Both the position numbers and the translations under genes were made by a program. The notes beneath the pieces are model-generated. The model searched no databases. It was not told where the DNA came from and saw only the letters and a program-made list of their open reading frames with translations. From Beta vulgaris subsp. vulgaris (lineage: Eukaryota; Streptophyta; Magnoliopsida; Caryophyllales; Amaranthaceae): a stretch of DNA of 64,000 nt. The stretch lies in NCBI RefSeq assembly GCF_026745355.1, contig NC_079207.1, positions 35,875,430-35,939,429 on the forward strand, written 5' to 3'. How positions within the stretch are numbered: the stretch's first letter is position 1; every line of letters begins with the position of its first letter. Positions 1 through 11,395 of the stretch are shown here, piece after piece.

Positions 1-443
1 TAGGATTTTGTGGCACATGCTTTAATCGTTCCGTGATAGGTATGTTCAGCTATTTTCCGATTAATGTCAGACATTTCATGATGTTCCCAAGCAAAACAGT
101 CCATAAATTCTTTTAGAATTTCAATTATTTCATGTCTTTCTTGGTTGGTGAGGAGCTTACTTATGTAAGTAACACATTGATTTTTACTATCCCCTAAATT
201 TACTTTCTCTAGTGGATCATGAACTTCCTGTTTAATATCCTCACTTTTAGCCCATACTTTTTCATCCTCCTCTACTAAGGATTCAATTTCGTGTAAAGTT
301 GAGCAACATACATTAGAGTTTATACGAAAATCCTCTTGGTATTTTCTAAAAACTAAATCTTTCATAACTTGATCAACAATAGGGGTAAACCCACTACAAC
401 ATTCTTCTTGATTTATAGACATAATAAACTTATATAAGAAAAA
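1..443 (-). pseudogene. Ty3/gypsy pol segment, region just upstream of reverse transcriptase (partial, runs off window)
   Basis: Read on the minus strand from about 443 down to 1, one open frame of about 140 codons gives the stretch that lies between protease and reverse transcriptase in plant Ty3/gypsy polyproteins. Typical landmarks are a motif like NQEECCSGFTP, an acidic linker, and near the left edge KEFMDCFAWEHHEMSDI, which matches the family's 'F-DVFAWS--DMPG' signature. The reverse transcriptase itself would lie left of base 1. The frame is cut on the right by a Stowaway-type MITE at 446. It is a remnant because the same polyprotein is broken further right. Gypsy identity is firm; clade is inferred from the gag and primer site. 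Confidence 0.8.
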
Positions 444-445
444 TA

Positions 446-2225
446 CTCACTCCGTCCTAGAATACTCTTTACACTTTCCTTTTTTATCCGTCCCAGAATA
501 CTCTTTACACTTCTATTTTGGGATATGACTCACTATTATTTTAATCATTCTACCCTTTAGCTATTGGCCCACACTCTCTTTCCTCAAAATAAAATAATAA
601 CATTCTTATTACCAGGACCGTCTCAAACATTTTGGAGTCCCTATACTAATAATTAAATTTGGGCCCTAAAAAACACAAAATGAAAAAAGTTACCTTTGAA
701 AAAAATAATGTGATAAGTTTCGTATATATAATTATTATTGCTCTTTTTGCAACTATTTTCTTACTAGATATCACCAAAAGTTCTTTAAACTAGTATATTG
801 ATACTGTTATGAACTATCTAAATTAACTTTAAAATTATATTAATAAAAAGTCTAGTCACATATTAAAAAAGTACGATTTTTTTAACCTTACTTAAAATAA
901 AATTACAATCTTCATAATCTTACACCTATACTAATATATTAAAAAAAGTTCCTAAGAACATACATGTGCCACGTGTTACCATCCCTCATTCAATAACATT
1001 ATATCCACGTCTCACTCATATAGTAAAAAAAAAGGTATTCTTAAAGTGAAGATTTGAACCCACAATCTCAAGTATGAATGAAAGAGATCCAACCATCATT
1101 CCAACATATTATTATTGCTTATTTAATCAAAATTAGTGATCATATATGAATCGAAAACATTTGAATCCATTTAACGAATGAGATGGCTTTTTTAAATGAG
1201 TATGAGATGTCTTATTTAACTACTACTACTAAATTGTAGTACAAAGAAATCTCGGGACATCGCTCGAGCCTAAATATTAGTTACTACTGCTTAGTATACT
1301 ACAATAACCAAGAAAATTAAATGAAAAACACTATTATGAAGCTAAGATTGGTGTCAAATAATCCATTTAACATAAGAGTTTACGATTCATCATCATTGTT
1401 GTAAAAGCAACCAATTAACATACACAGGAAAAAAAAATTGGTTCAAGGAAAATGACCAACCTTTGCCCTTATGTTGAGGGCACGTGGGCACTTGGAGACC
1501 CTTCAAACTCTTCTCAAGAGTTTACTCCATTATCATTCTCTTTCGTTTAGAAAAAATAATACTTCCTAGAAAGGAGAAGGAGAAAAAAACACTTTCAGAC
1601 TCTTACACTTCATCTTCTCATCTTCTTCTCCTATATATGTGCACCATACCAACACAAATTTTATTTCTCCAGCAACAACTGTTTCAATTATGATTTTTTT
1701 TAACTCGTATCTGATTCACTATTTGCATGTTAGGAAGGAGTGAAAAATAAAAATAAAAAAAAGAGTTGGGGATTATGAGTATTGATAGTCTGCTAAGAGT
1801 CATTTTGGGAGCAATTTACCCTTACTCTTTGCCAAGATTTTAGGAATATGTATCATTGGCAAACCTTAATAGAAGAAGGAAAGGATCTCTTAACTTTTTT
1901 GTCAATTGAATATATGAAAATTATATGGAGTCATGGAGTAAAAAGAGTTTTGATAAAGAATCAGCTAAATTTTAGGCCTTCCCATTTGGAGGCCTTGTTC
2001 TCTAGAACTGCTTGCATCGACAATTAGCTGACCTGCTTATTACCTACCAACTCGAACCATTGCCCACATTCTCTCACTTTAAAATAAAATAATACTATTT
2101 TTACTAACTAGTAACTCCTATCACATCTATTTTTCAACAAAATAATAATTAATAACCAAATAATAACTTATCATATAAAACTATGTGCCTTGATAAGTGT
2201 CAAGAGTATTTTGGGACGGAGGGAG
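446..2225. mobile_element. Stowaway/Tc1-mariner-type MITE, split by a hAT insertion
   Basis: The left end CTCACTCCGTCCTAG and the right end (read inward) CTCCCTCCGTCCCAAAATAC are inverted copies of the common plant 'CTCCCTCCGT' terminus. Both are flanked by TA (444-445 and 2226-2227), the dinucleotide target of this superfamily. Without the nested hAT element the MITE is only about 350 bp and has no coding capacity. It interrupts the minus-strand gypsy pol frame. The left terminus appears twice in tandem (446- and about 487-). Confidence 0.8.
613..2035. mobile_element. Non-autonomous hAT-type element with 8-bp target duplication
   Basis: The element begins CAGGACCGTCTCAAAC and ends, read inward from the right, CAGGTCAGCTAATTG. 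It is flanked by a perfect 8-bp direct repeat CTTATTAC at 605-612 and 2036-2043, the duplication size typical of hAT elements. The interior (about 1.4 kb) is AT-rich with no credible transposase frame, so it is non-autonomous. It lies inside the MITE at 446-2225. The hAT assignment rests on the 8-bp duplication plus the CAGG terminus; beyond the first bases the terminal repeats match poorly. Confidence 0.75.
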
Positions 2226-2227
2226 TA

Positions 2228-2449
2228 CATTCTAACTCTATAAGCTAACAAGAGCTAGTGGTTGATCATAGTTGACTCCTGTTGAATATATTCATATTCT
2301 GATTGAATGTGTTCAAATTCTGGGACGTCCTCGACTTCTTCAATGAGAATTGCACTTGAGTCTTCTATCTCTTAGTTAGTTTGTGATTTAAGTTGTAGAG
2401 CAACCTCAATTTTGATAGTCGGAACTGACTTTAGAGAGTCCTTGATAAA
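2228..2449 (-). pseudogene. Ty3/gypsy pol linker between protease and reverse transcriptase
   Basis: Read on the minus strand, this short block continues the gypsy polyprotein. It includes a FIKDSLKSVP stretch and an acidic EDVPEFE segment of the kind found between protease and reverse transcriptase. It has at least one stop codon. It is bounded on the left by the MITE target TA (2226-2227) and on the right by the first CACTA element. The neighbouring frame resumes at 3869 on the other side of that element. Confidence 0.65.
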
Positions 2450-3868
2450 TGCTTATTGCTGCGGTCAAAAAGTGGCCTATTACGGCGGTTTTGGCTGCGC
2501 AGCAATTAAGGGGGCAGCAATAGGTAATAAATATATTGTTGCGGTTTTAAACCGCAACAATATTTGAAAATATTGCTGCGGTTTCTATGTAAAACCGCAG
2601 CAACACTTTCTTTTTTTAATATTATATATTTATGTCTATTGCTGCGGTTTCTTCCCAAAACCGCAGCAATAGATGCCTAGCAGGGTAAAAAAAACAATTT
2701 TTTCATTACTCAAAGTGTAAATTTTTTATCTAGTTATATAGTACATTATAATATAAACGTAGCTACAACAATCTACTACATGCTAAACAAATTCATTCAC
2801 CACATTCACATCAAAATTACAAATTCATGAACTCTAACATAAAATTCATTCCCAAAAATAAAAATCCTAACATTTAAATAAAAAACATCTGCCATTATTG
2901 ACCGAGTAGATAGCCTCGTTTAATTACAAAGAGTATATCAAAAAATAAGAAATAAAAATCAAAAAAATCCTAAACAAACAGATCTAAGAAAAGGATTAAA
3001 AACGGAAAAAAAAGAAAAACAAAAAACGAACAAATTCAGATCTGGTATACTGATAACCAAAAAACGAACAAAAAACGAAAAAAAAATCGAACATCATCAC
3101 TGATAACCAAAAAAAAAACAACGAGAAAAAACAAAAGGCTGGCAGATCTGGATCGAACAGCGGAGTAGAGGAGCACGAACACTCTGGTCGAGGCCGATGG
3201 CTTGGCGGCTTCGTCGCGTCGCTGCGTTTGAAGGTTGACGGGAGCGGTCGAGGCTGGTGGACGACGAAGATCGCGTCGCTCCGTTCGAGGTTGACGAGAG
3301 CAGTGGAGTTCGGTGGAAACGCCGGTGAAGTTTGAGGGAGAACGTGTCGCTCCGTTCGAAGGGAGCAGTGGAGTCCGGAGGAAACGCCGGTGAAGGTTGA
3401 GAGAGATGAGAGAGAAGAGTCGTTGAGCGAGAGAGGTTGAGAGAGATGAGAGAAAACAGAGAAGAGAGGTTGAGAGAGAGAGAGGGTTGAGAGAATGGAA
3501 GGGAAACGGCTGGTTGTGAGGATTGACAGAATGAGAAGGAAAAAACCCTAACACGCGTTTATATATATTTTTTTAATAATATTGCTGCGGTTTTTACCAA
3601 GAACCGCAGCAATATAGTAAAATATTATTTTTTTAATATTTTAATATATTGCTGCGGTTCTTGACCAAAATCGCAGCAATATGTTTGGTCAAATAGTCAA
3701 CTTGTTTTCAAATTTTTTTCTGTTGACACCATATTGTTGCGGTTTTAAGAATAAACCGCAGCAATATCTTTATTTCATATTTTATATACATTTTAACGTG
3801 ATATATTGTTGCGTATGGGTAAAACCGCAGCAATATCACCGTAGCAATAAGTAATTATTCTACTAGTG
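2450..3868. mobile_element. CACTA-type non-autonomous element 1 (TTGCTGCGGTTT family), left terminus missing
   Basis: The right end is TTATTCTACTAGTG (ends 3868), the inverse of the CACTAGTAG terminus seen on other CACTA elements in the window, and is followed by AAA. An AAA at 2447-2449 precedes the left end, consistent with a 3-bp target duplication, but the left CACTA terminus itself is absent. Both ends carry clustered direct and inverted copies of TTGCTGCGGTTTT. The interior has a GA/CT-rich block (about 3380-3530) resembling a leader or promoter and no transposase. Its minus-strand open frame at 3036-3554 is low-complexity and not called as a gene. Confidence 0.75.
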
Positions 3869-4655
3869 AAAAACAGAATCAGGAGATGTAATTAGACAAA
3901 CTTTCTCATCTGCTTGCACCATTTCATAAGTGTCGCCATGCCATAGAATTAGGACTTGGTGGAGTGATAATGGAATAGCATAATTATGATGTAATCATTC
4001 TCTTCCTAGTATGCCATTATAATTAGTACCACTTTCGACTATGAAGAAACCAGAATAAGTAGCTTTAGTTCCTACCCTTGTCTTTAAGATAGCCATTCCT
4101 TCCACTTTCTCTAACAAACCAGAAAAACTAGTTATGTTGATTTGTATGTTATGAAAATCTTTTCTAGTTTTTCCTAGTTTTTTAAACACATAGAGTGGCA
4201 TAATATTAACAGTGGCTCCAGCGTTCACTAATACTTTTCCTAAACGAACTCCCTCAAAATCGACATTTAGAAAGAGAGCTTTCGTGTGCTTATTATCAAT
4301 ATCAACTGGCCTAAATATTTTTTCTACAATTAATTTCTTTAGGATAGCTTTTAGAGATGTCTTATTAGGCACTTTCTTATGAGGTGCATTCAAATAAGAT
4401 GACAAGTTTCAAGAAGAAGTAATCTTAAATTTATCTACCTCTCTCTTCCTTATCAACTTCGTCTACCCATGATGTAGTATTGGTCTGGAATCCTGATTGG
4501 TCTTCTGACCTTTTAAACTCTGTTGGTTTCATGACCATATTGCACTGCATATTTTGGCCCTCTTCCATTTCTGGCTAAGGCTCATTCGTCAGTGGGTCTC
4601 CATTCAACGCTAAGTCATTGTCTGACACCAATATGCCCAAATCCTCAGATCCAAA
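3869..4655 (-). pseudogene. Ty3/gypsy retropepsin-like aspartic protease region (degenerate)
   Basis: On the minus strand, 4405-3995 is open for 136 codons and matches the aspartic protease of plant gypsy elements. It has a preceding LF(L)NV-FEG stretch, then the active-site strand KVLVNAGATVNIMP, then the downstream GILGRE motif. The usual catalytic Asp of the D(S/A)GA motif is Asn here, so this copy should be inactive. The right side (4406-4655) continues as gag-pol linker with stops. At 4655 the sequence is cut by CACTA element 2 and resumes in frame after 6305. Family assignment is strong; loss of activity is inferred from the single residue change. Confidence 0.75.
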
Positions 4656-6305
4656 CACTAGTAGAAAAAGGACGATTTGCGTCCCCCCATGTGCGTCGCA
4701 CAAAAACGGAAACGACGCAAAAAGTGAATTTGCGTCGCATGGGAGCCAGAGTGCGACGCAAAATAACTGCTCAAACCAACAGATACGAGCCATATGCGTC
4801 GGATCCAGACGATGTGCGACGCATATCGCTCATGTGCGTCGGACCCCGAGGCCCATTCGATGCACATTGTTGACAACTATCTGCGTCGCACGTCGTTGAG
4901 GTGCATTGCAAATTATTAATTTGCGTCGGACCCCAAGCCCATGCGACGCACATCAGTTGGGCCGCCCTAACAAATACTATCCCTCTTAACCTAAAACGAA
5001 ACAAATCCTTATACCCTAACCCAGCCGCGTCTCTCCTTCCCTCTCTCGCTCTCTCTCTCCCCCCCCCCCCTCTCTCTCTCTCCCTCTCCCTCTCTTTCAC
5101 TCGCCGAAATTCGTTCATTTCACTTTGAAATTCGTTCGTTTCACTTCGAAATTCATTCGTTTCACTTCGAAATTCATTCATCGAAATTCGTTTCATTTCA
5201 TTTTTTCTTTGGCCGTTGTGAAGGGCATCGTTACAGATCAAGGGAGCCGTTGTGAAGGTATTCTTTATTTTTCGTTATTTTTCTTTATTTTTCCTTATTT
5301 TTCTTTATATCTGATTTTTTTGTTTATTTTTATGGCATTTATCTTCTCTCGTTTTCAGATCTGAAATTTCTTCTCTCGTTTTCAGATATGAAATTTTAAG
5401 TAAAAGGATGGTATTTTCCGATGAACTTTGATTTTGATTCTTAATCTTTTCTCCTTTGCACCGAGGTTGAATTTTGATTTTTAATCTTTTCTCGTTTTCA
5501 GATCTGGTTCTTCTTGAAGTCTTGTAGTTGCGTTTGAGGTGAAGATCTGGATTGCTATGAAATTACATGAAATTCTCGAAGATCTGAAATTTCGACTGGA
5601 TTGCTATGAAGATTGCGTTTGAGTTTTCTATTTTTATTTTTAATTTTATCTCCCCTTCATCTTCTGGTTAGGGTTCGAATTTCTTTTTTCTATTTTTGAT
5701 TTAGTTTCTTGATTGTTCTCTATCGCTTCTTATTTTTTTTTTGTATGTTTTAGTTATAGATCTGATGTTAGTGGTAATGGTGATATTTTTTTCTTCTTGT
5801 ATTTTTCAATTAAAATTATATAAAACAAGTTCTTCATTTCCTTTTCAATTACTGCACACCATGTAACTTCTAGTTTTTGTTGTTTCCGTACCACTACCAA
5901 CTCCACTTTCTATGCTTTTTTAGCAAGTGTACATGGATGTGCGACAATTGGTGGCTAAGTCCTGCAATCGCTAGTTTTTTTTTAATAAAAAAAAATTATT
6001 TTAAAAAAAAAATTGCAATTTGCGTCGCACGTAGCCCAAGGTGCGATGCAAATCACTCATCTGCGTCGCACCCTAGGCGATGTGCGACGCACATTGCCCT
6101 TTGAAGCTTGGTGTTGGGCTGGGGAGAGCCATCTGCGTCGCACCGTATACAACGTGCGACGCAAATAGCTAACTAATCTGCGTCGTTTTCGCATACGACG
6201 CAAATCAATTTCAGGTCATCTGCGTCGTGACCTGTGCCGTCGGACCCAAATCCGACGCAAATAGGCGTCCAGGGTCTGACGCAAATCGACGTTTTTGTAC
6301 TAGTG
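4656..6305. mobile_element. CACTA-type non-autonomous element 2 (TGCGTCGCAC family)
   Basis: The element starts CACTAGTAGAAAAAGGACG and ends in the inverse of CACTAGTACAAAAACGTCG. It is flanked by a perfect 3-bp duplication AAA (4653-4655 and 6306-6308). Subterminal zones of about 300 bp at each end are packed with direct and inverted copies of TGCGTCGCAC. The interior has a CT microsatellite (about 5035-5100) and repeated short stretches around TTCAGATCTG, like a leader with intron-type sequence, but no transposase. It belongs to the same family as the element at 56,565-57,435. Long apparent frames at the ends come from the repeated motif. Confidence 0.9.
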
Positions 6306-9300
6306 AAACTTTGAATCATAGTCCTCATTAAAGCCATTTCCTAGCGTCTCCTTCATAAGAGAATCATCTCCTTGAGGCGTCTTATTAGGCACTTTCTTAT
6401 GAGGTGCATTCTTTTGTAGATGATGCTCCACACTATTCCTCTTCCAAAGGCAACAATTTAGTGATACCAACTTGTAGAGCCTCTTCGTGAATTCTTATGG
6501 TTACAATAAAAGACTTTGCACATTTTGAGTGCTAATTTGAGCCCTTACTATAGTAGCTTTTGCACTTAGCTCTTTCATCTTTAACGTCCTACTTTTAGGT
6601 AAGTTTTGGAAATCTTGTAATGGTAATATCCTCACTACTGATTTGATCTTTATATCTCCCTGGTCCGCATGGGATTGTAATTTTCTTTTGAGAATTTTGG
6701 GCACAAGAGTTTGACTCTGCTCCCTTTCTTTTCCTTTTGAGAAAGGGCGTGACCAGGGACCATTGCTTTTTCTTGGTCCTTAACTTTCAGACCTTTTATG
6801 AAATGGACGCTAATAATCATGTACATAGACATGATCATTTGGAATGATCTGAATTCTAACCATTTCAAAGGTTAGCCTATCTGCAGATTGCGAGCACATT
6901 CCATCCCTTAGAGCCTTTAACCCTTCTATTACCATGGTTTGCAACTGGAATTTCTAAGCAGCCTCTTTATAGGTCTTAGCTCTTTCCTCAGGCATCGCCA
7001 GGCTTGGAGCGGGGTTGGATTAACAAGCGCCTTAACTTTGGCTAAGTTGGCCTTGTAGGCTTCTAGCTCCAAGTCATGTTGCTCCATTTATGAGACAACC
7101 AATCTTTTGAGACTTAGTTGCCTAGTTAGGAATCCTCTGAATACTCAACACTGGTATGTTGTATGTGATCCATTCATATCTCATTCGCACATATCTTCCA
7201 ATCCTTCTTCATTGGCTATCTTTGGCATAACCAAGATTCCTTCATCAAGCAATCTGCTGAAGAGTTGGTTACCTATCTCAGTAACTTAAGATGCCTACAA
7301 GGTGATAGTAAACACATTATCGATATCTACCATACCACAGAATAATTCAAATGGTTTGTCCATTCCAACTACATTAGCATCTTCATCATCATGAAAAATG
7401 ATATTTTTCTTATCAATTTCATCCTGGATTTTATTTTCAAAAACGATGCATTAAGAAGTGTCATGAGTTACTGCATCATGAAATTTACAGTATTTTTTAC
7501 CCTTAACTTGCTCAGCAGTTCTTACTCAATGCCTTCCTACCGGTTTTATCTTTTTATTAGATAATGACCAGTCGAAAATAGCATTGGATTTCTTAGCATC
7601 AAAGATATATGTCATCTTTTTTTCCAGATTTCAAATCCTTTGGCGTCAGAAACTCTTTATTCTCTAAAGGAGAACACTTATAAGGTACTCCATGAATGAT
7701 TTCTGACACGCCCACTTCTTGTGCAACTTCAAAGTGTAAGGGCTCCTCATTCTCAACGAAGAAACTTCGGTGCCTTGCTGCACTTTCAGCTTGTAGGTTT
7801 CTCTCATATCTTATAGTTAATTCTGCTAATTCAACAAAATCGCCAAAGGCATGACCATTAAACTTTTTTCGAAACTGAACTAACACTCCCTCTTGAGCCA
7901 TTTGCACAAACTCACTTTCAGGATTGCTAACATGACACCTAATCTTATCCATTTTGAATTTAGATAGGTATTCTTCTATAGACTTTCCTAGCTTTTGTTG
8001 GATTCTGGCCATATCACTAATGGTCACTCTGGGTTATGTGCGTGCAAAATGATTTGTAAATTGCACTTGCATGTCCTGCCTGGAGTGGATAGAATTTGGT
8101 GGTAAATTGGTATACCAACAAAAAGTCGTCTCTGTTAGAGACATAGGAAACATTCTAAGTTTTAAGAAGTCATTGTTAACTGCTCCCCTACACTAACAAT
8201 TGAACCTAACTAAATGTTCCTCAGCAAATACTATGTCATTGCCTGAGAACAAGGTAAAGTTAGGTATCTTAAACGTTCTAGGAAATGGATTGCCTCTATC
8301 AATCCATTCATGGTAAGATTTTTGACCTATTTCCCTCTTATTTCTCCTAGAATTATCCCTACTAGTCTTTGAACTAATGCCTCAACTTGTGCCGCCAATG
8401 GATCCTGATGCCTTCCTGGTATCTCATATTCACATTTCCTACGCCTCCGCTTGATCATATGCAGGATTAGGGTTGGGATTGAAATGTTGATTTTGATAAC
8501 CTCCCATAGGAATCTCCTAATGTTGTAGTAAATTACGATTGGCTTCTCCTTGTGCCATTTGTGGTGGAATGTATGTGCATTTGTAGGGATCCCCTGAAGA
8601 TAAGCACCAGTTGCTTCGGTAAATGGAGCTTGGGGATGTCCATACCCCGGAATATTCCCATAATGAAGCATACCAACCATAGTTGGTTGGTTATGAGGCA
8701 AATAAGCATAGGGGTGAAGAAAGAATCCCTGCCATATTTGGTTGGTTAAGAGGCACATATGCATGCAGGCTATTGTTGTTTGCAACAAAAGTACCATGCC
8801 TCTGTCCTCTTTGTGATGGTCCAGATTGGTGTGTGTTGTCACCAACTTGTCCAACACCCATGGAAAACGAAGGCTGATGATGTCCTGACGCTTGGTGCCA
8901 ACCTGGCTCCACGCTCGCTGCCATTCCATCACTTCTCCTAAGGTTTTCATGATTACCCTCTCCAAGGCTCAAGGGTTTTGCCCGTGTTGGGTGCTCATAG
9001 GAGGAAGTTTGTGGATCATTTGATATTAGTGGATCTCTAGTTTCAGGATGGGAGATATGTACCCTTGGAGGGTAGCTTATTGGAGGAATATTTGGTGATG
9101 TGCCACAACTTCCCCTCGCTCTATTTAATGGGACCTTTTCTAAGGCCTTAAGCCTTAACTAATTTCTCGTTTAACTTAGTGTTTTTCGACTAGTGGTTCC
9201 AAGCGAGTAACTATTTCAGTTGCGGGAGACTTTGCCATTATTGTCGTGAAAGTTGCACTCAGTATCATTGATATCTACGAGTATCCTATCAATTTGCCTA

Positions 9301-9700
9301 GAGTTAATTTCTCAATTCTCCTCACTTATCCTTTGGAGGATGTTTGTGAAGACTCTTGCAGACTCATGGGCTAGAGTTATGAAGTTAGAATCAAATTGTT
9401 GTATATGACTCTCTCTGGCTTCTAATAGTAAATTCTTTACAATCTTTGGGAATTTTCCATACATTTGATGTATAAGTCCACGACCATTAATTACTACCTA
9501 GAGATGAGCCTTCTCTTTGTCGGGTCTCCCCACTTGACTCTTCATGACCATGGTGAATTATATCACCACTTTTACCTTGTACCCTAGTTTCTAGATGGAT
9601 TGAAGAACTAGTTCCATGTTTTGAAAACTTGATTATATTCATCATGAGCAACTTCTTTAATGAAAATGACAATAATTGTTTTTTACAGTTAAATTGTAAA
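6306..9700 (-). pseudogene. Ty3/gypsy gag region, degenerate (Tat-like)
   Basis: Minus-strand pieces at 8027-7599 and 8965-8327, with shorter ones toward 9672, make up a gag reading from right to left. The 8027-7599 frame has the capsid-type stretch KLGKSIEEYLSKFK and a following Arg/Glu-rich helix region. Near 7440-7500 is a YCKFHDAVTH stretch with a Cys just after a stop, the CCHC-like motif of Tat/Ogre gags. Stops and frame changes break it throughout. The 9000-8330 part is Pro/Gln/Gly-rich, as in gag N-termini or linkers. No alternative function is suggested; Tat-like assignment is tentative. Confidence 0.65.
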
Positions 9701-9741
9701 AAGTATGAAGAAGAAATTTCACACTTCGATTATGAATCTTC

Positions 9742-9766
9742 TCTTCCCATTCTGGTCGCCAAAAAA
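9742..9766 (-). other. Probable primer-binding site of the gypsy element
   Basis: Immediately inside the LTR, read on the minus strand, the sequence is TTTTTTGGCGACCAGAATGG. A TGGCGACC-type start two to four bases inside the LTR is characteristic of Tat/Ogre-lineage gypsy elements. It confirms that the LTR on its right is the 5' LTR and that the element is transcribed leftward. The exact tRNA partner was not checked. Confidence 0.6.
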
Positions 9767-9768
9767 CT

Positions 9769-10656
9769 TGTTGGTGCAAAATCAGTTGTTAACCTTGCAA
9801 ATAATTTAATGCACATCCAATAGTTTTATACTAAATGTCACGGGAGGCTTAGTCCTTGAGGGTTACCGATTTTAATTAGATAAAACCTCGCTAACGTACT
9901 TTACTGTAATTTAATTAATGATTAAACTACAATGCCTGTTAAATTCAGGCGAATTGCAATAAATAGAGCAAGTGATAATGAATCTTTTAATTAAAACAAA
10001 ACAACCCCATATACATACTACAAACATTAAGAAAGATTTTCAACACATAAGAGGATAAGACAGGCTGGACACCTAAAGGGAAAGCACGAAGGCTGTTACC
10101 TCCATGGTTTCTTGCTTCAATCAGAGAATTATAGAAGTTGGCACCAAAACATGTTCTAAGTCTAAGGTGCTAAACTATAACCGCAGAAGGGGGTTGGATA
10201 GACTAAGGCTAGGCTATGCTAAGAAGAGAGTAAATGCAAGTTGTTGCGTGTTGTTTGTTTGTTCGTTGTCTACTTGATGATCGTTCATCTATTTATAGGA
10301 AGACGTGTTATGTAACTTTCATGCTTTCTTGGAGGGAAAACATTTGAATCATCTTTGATTCAAATCTTAACCGTCTTCTGGCGCTGAATAACTGTAACCT
10401 TGCATGTTCTTCCTTATATAGATTCATCTCATGATTTTCTTTAACCCTATGTACTTCTACTATTCTTGACTTCCATCTCCTAATAGTCTTGACAATCTTC
10501 TTCTTTTGACTTTGACTTATGTTGACTTCCTCCAATGAGATTTATGTTCTAGTTGGGCCTTCATATTGAAGCGAAATTAAACCTTTTGAGGTTTAATAGA
10601 ATGTACCATAATAAATGCTACTATACATCTAACAATGGTGGTAACAATCCTACACA
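9769..10656 (-). repeat. 5' LTR of the minus-strand Ty3/gypsy element
   Basis: On the plus strand the LTR starts TGTTGGTGCAAAATC and ends near TCCTACACA, so on the minus strand it runs from TGTG(T)AGGATTG to CACCAACA. The primer site lies directly inside it. A TATA box on the minus strand sits at 10291-10299. The right boundary (10654-10656) is inferred from TG..CA and from copia gag coding that resumes directly after it. The partner LTR is outside the window, so the target duplication cannot be checked. Confidence 0.65.
10291..10299 (-). promoter_or_regulatory. TATA box in the gypsy LTR
   Basis: On the minus strand the sequence is CCTATAAATAGATG, a good plant TATA box inside the LTR about 360 bp from its outer end. 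This places U3 at 10,656-10,290 and the start of R about 30 bp further left. Confidence 0.6.
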
Positions 10657-11395
10657 ATAAAGATTTTAGAAATCACACATCCCTTATCATCAGATGAATT
10701 GGGTGAAATTTGTGTGCACATACCTTCTTTGGTATTGGGTTGGCTTGACTTGTCATTGCCATTCTTCTTTCTCATTTTCTTCTCCCAAATGGTGCAATCC
10801 TTCTTGAAGTGACCGAGATTACCACATTCATAACAACCTCGTTGTGCTCCTCCAACAAACTTAGGCTTCTTGCCTTTGTTTCCTTTGGTGAAGTTGTTTC
10901 CCTCTTAATTGGATTGGAAGACTCTTTTGATTTTCCAGCATCCACCATGTTTATAGTGGATGAACTCGGATGTGCATCCTTTTGTCCACCTTGGACCCGA
11001 ATGCCCTCTTCAATCCAAAGATTGGCAACCAATTGATCAACATTTATATCATCCTTTCTATGCTTAAGAGAATTCCTTACTACAAAGGTCTCAACATTCT
11101 TTGATTTTCATGGAATTTTTCCGTGATAGGCCTTGAATCAACCATTTTAAAGTTTTTGAAATTACTAACAAGAAATTTCTTGCTATAAGCATCCTCGGGC
11201 ATATACTTACTTTCTAAATCATCCAAAAGAATTTTAGCAGATTCAACAAATTGATAAACATTAAACAAAGTGTCGGACATACCGTTAAGAATTTGACCAC
11301 GACATATGTAGTCATCCTTCTCCCACTTGTTTCTCCTCCTTGTGGCCTTCAGTGTCTCATTTTCACTATCATCTCACGAACTGTAGCCATCTTCG
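10657..11395 (-). pseudogene. Ty1/copia gag fragment with intact zinc knuckle
   Basis: Read on the minus strand, 11390-11080 gives a UBN2-type copia gag with landmarks RRRNKWEKDDYICRGQILNG and DDLESKYMPEDAYSKKFLVS. Further left (about 10,840-10,797) is a complete CCHC zinc knuckle CYECGNLGHFKKDC. Coding similarity continues to the gypsy LTR border at 10,656. At least one frame change lies between the capsid part and the knuckle region (around 11,030-11,080), so it is a pseudogene. The gypsy element inserted into this gag; the rest of the copia element would lie left of the window. Confidence 0.8.

Noticed and set aside
3036..3554. 172-codon minus-strand frame
   Set aside because: Low-complexity Ser/Leu/Arg translation of a GA/CT-rich block inside CACTA element 1; no domain and no homologous frame in the other CACTA copies here.
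4592..5241. Several overlapping open frames on both strands
   Set aside because: They come from repeated TGCGTCGCAC motifs and CT/GA runs at a CACTA end.
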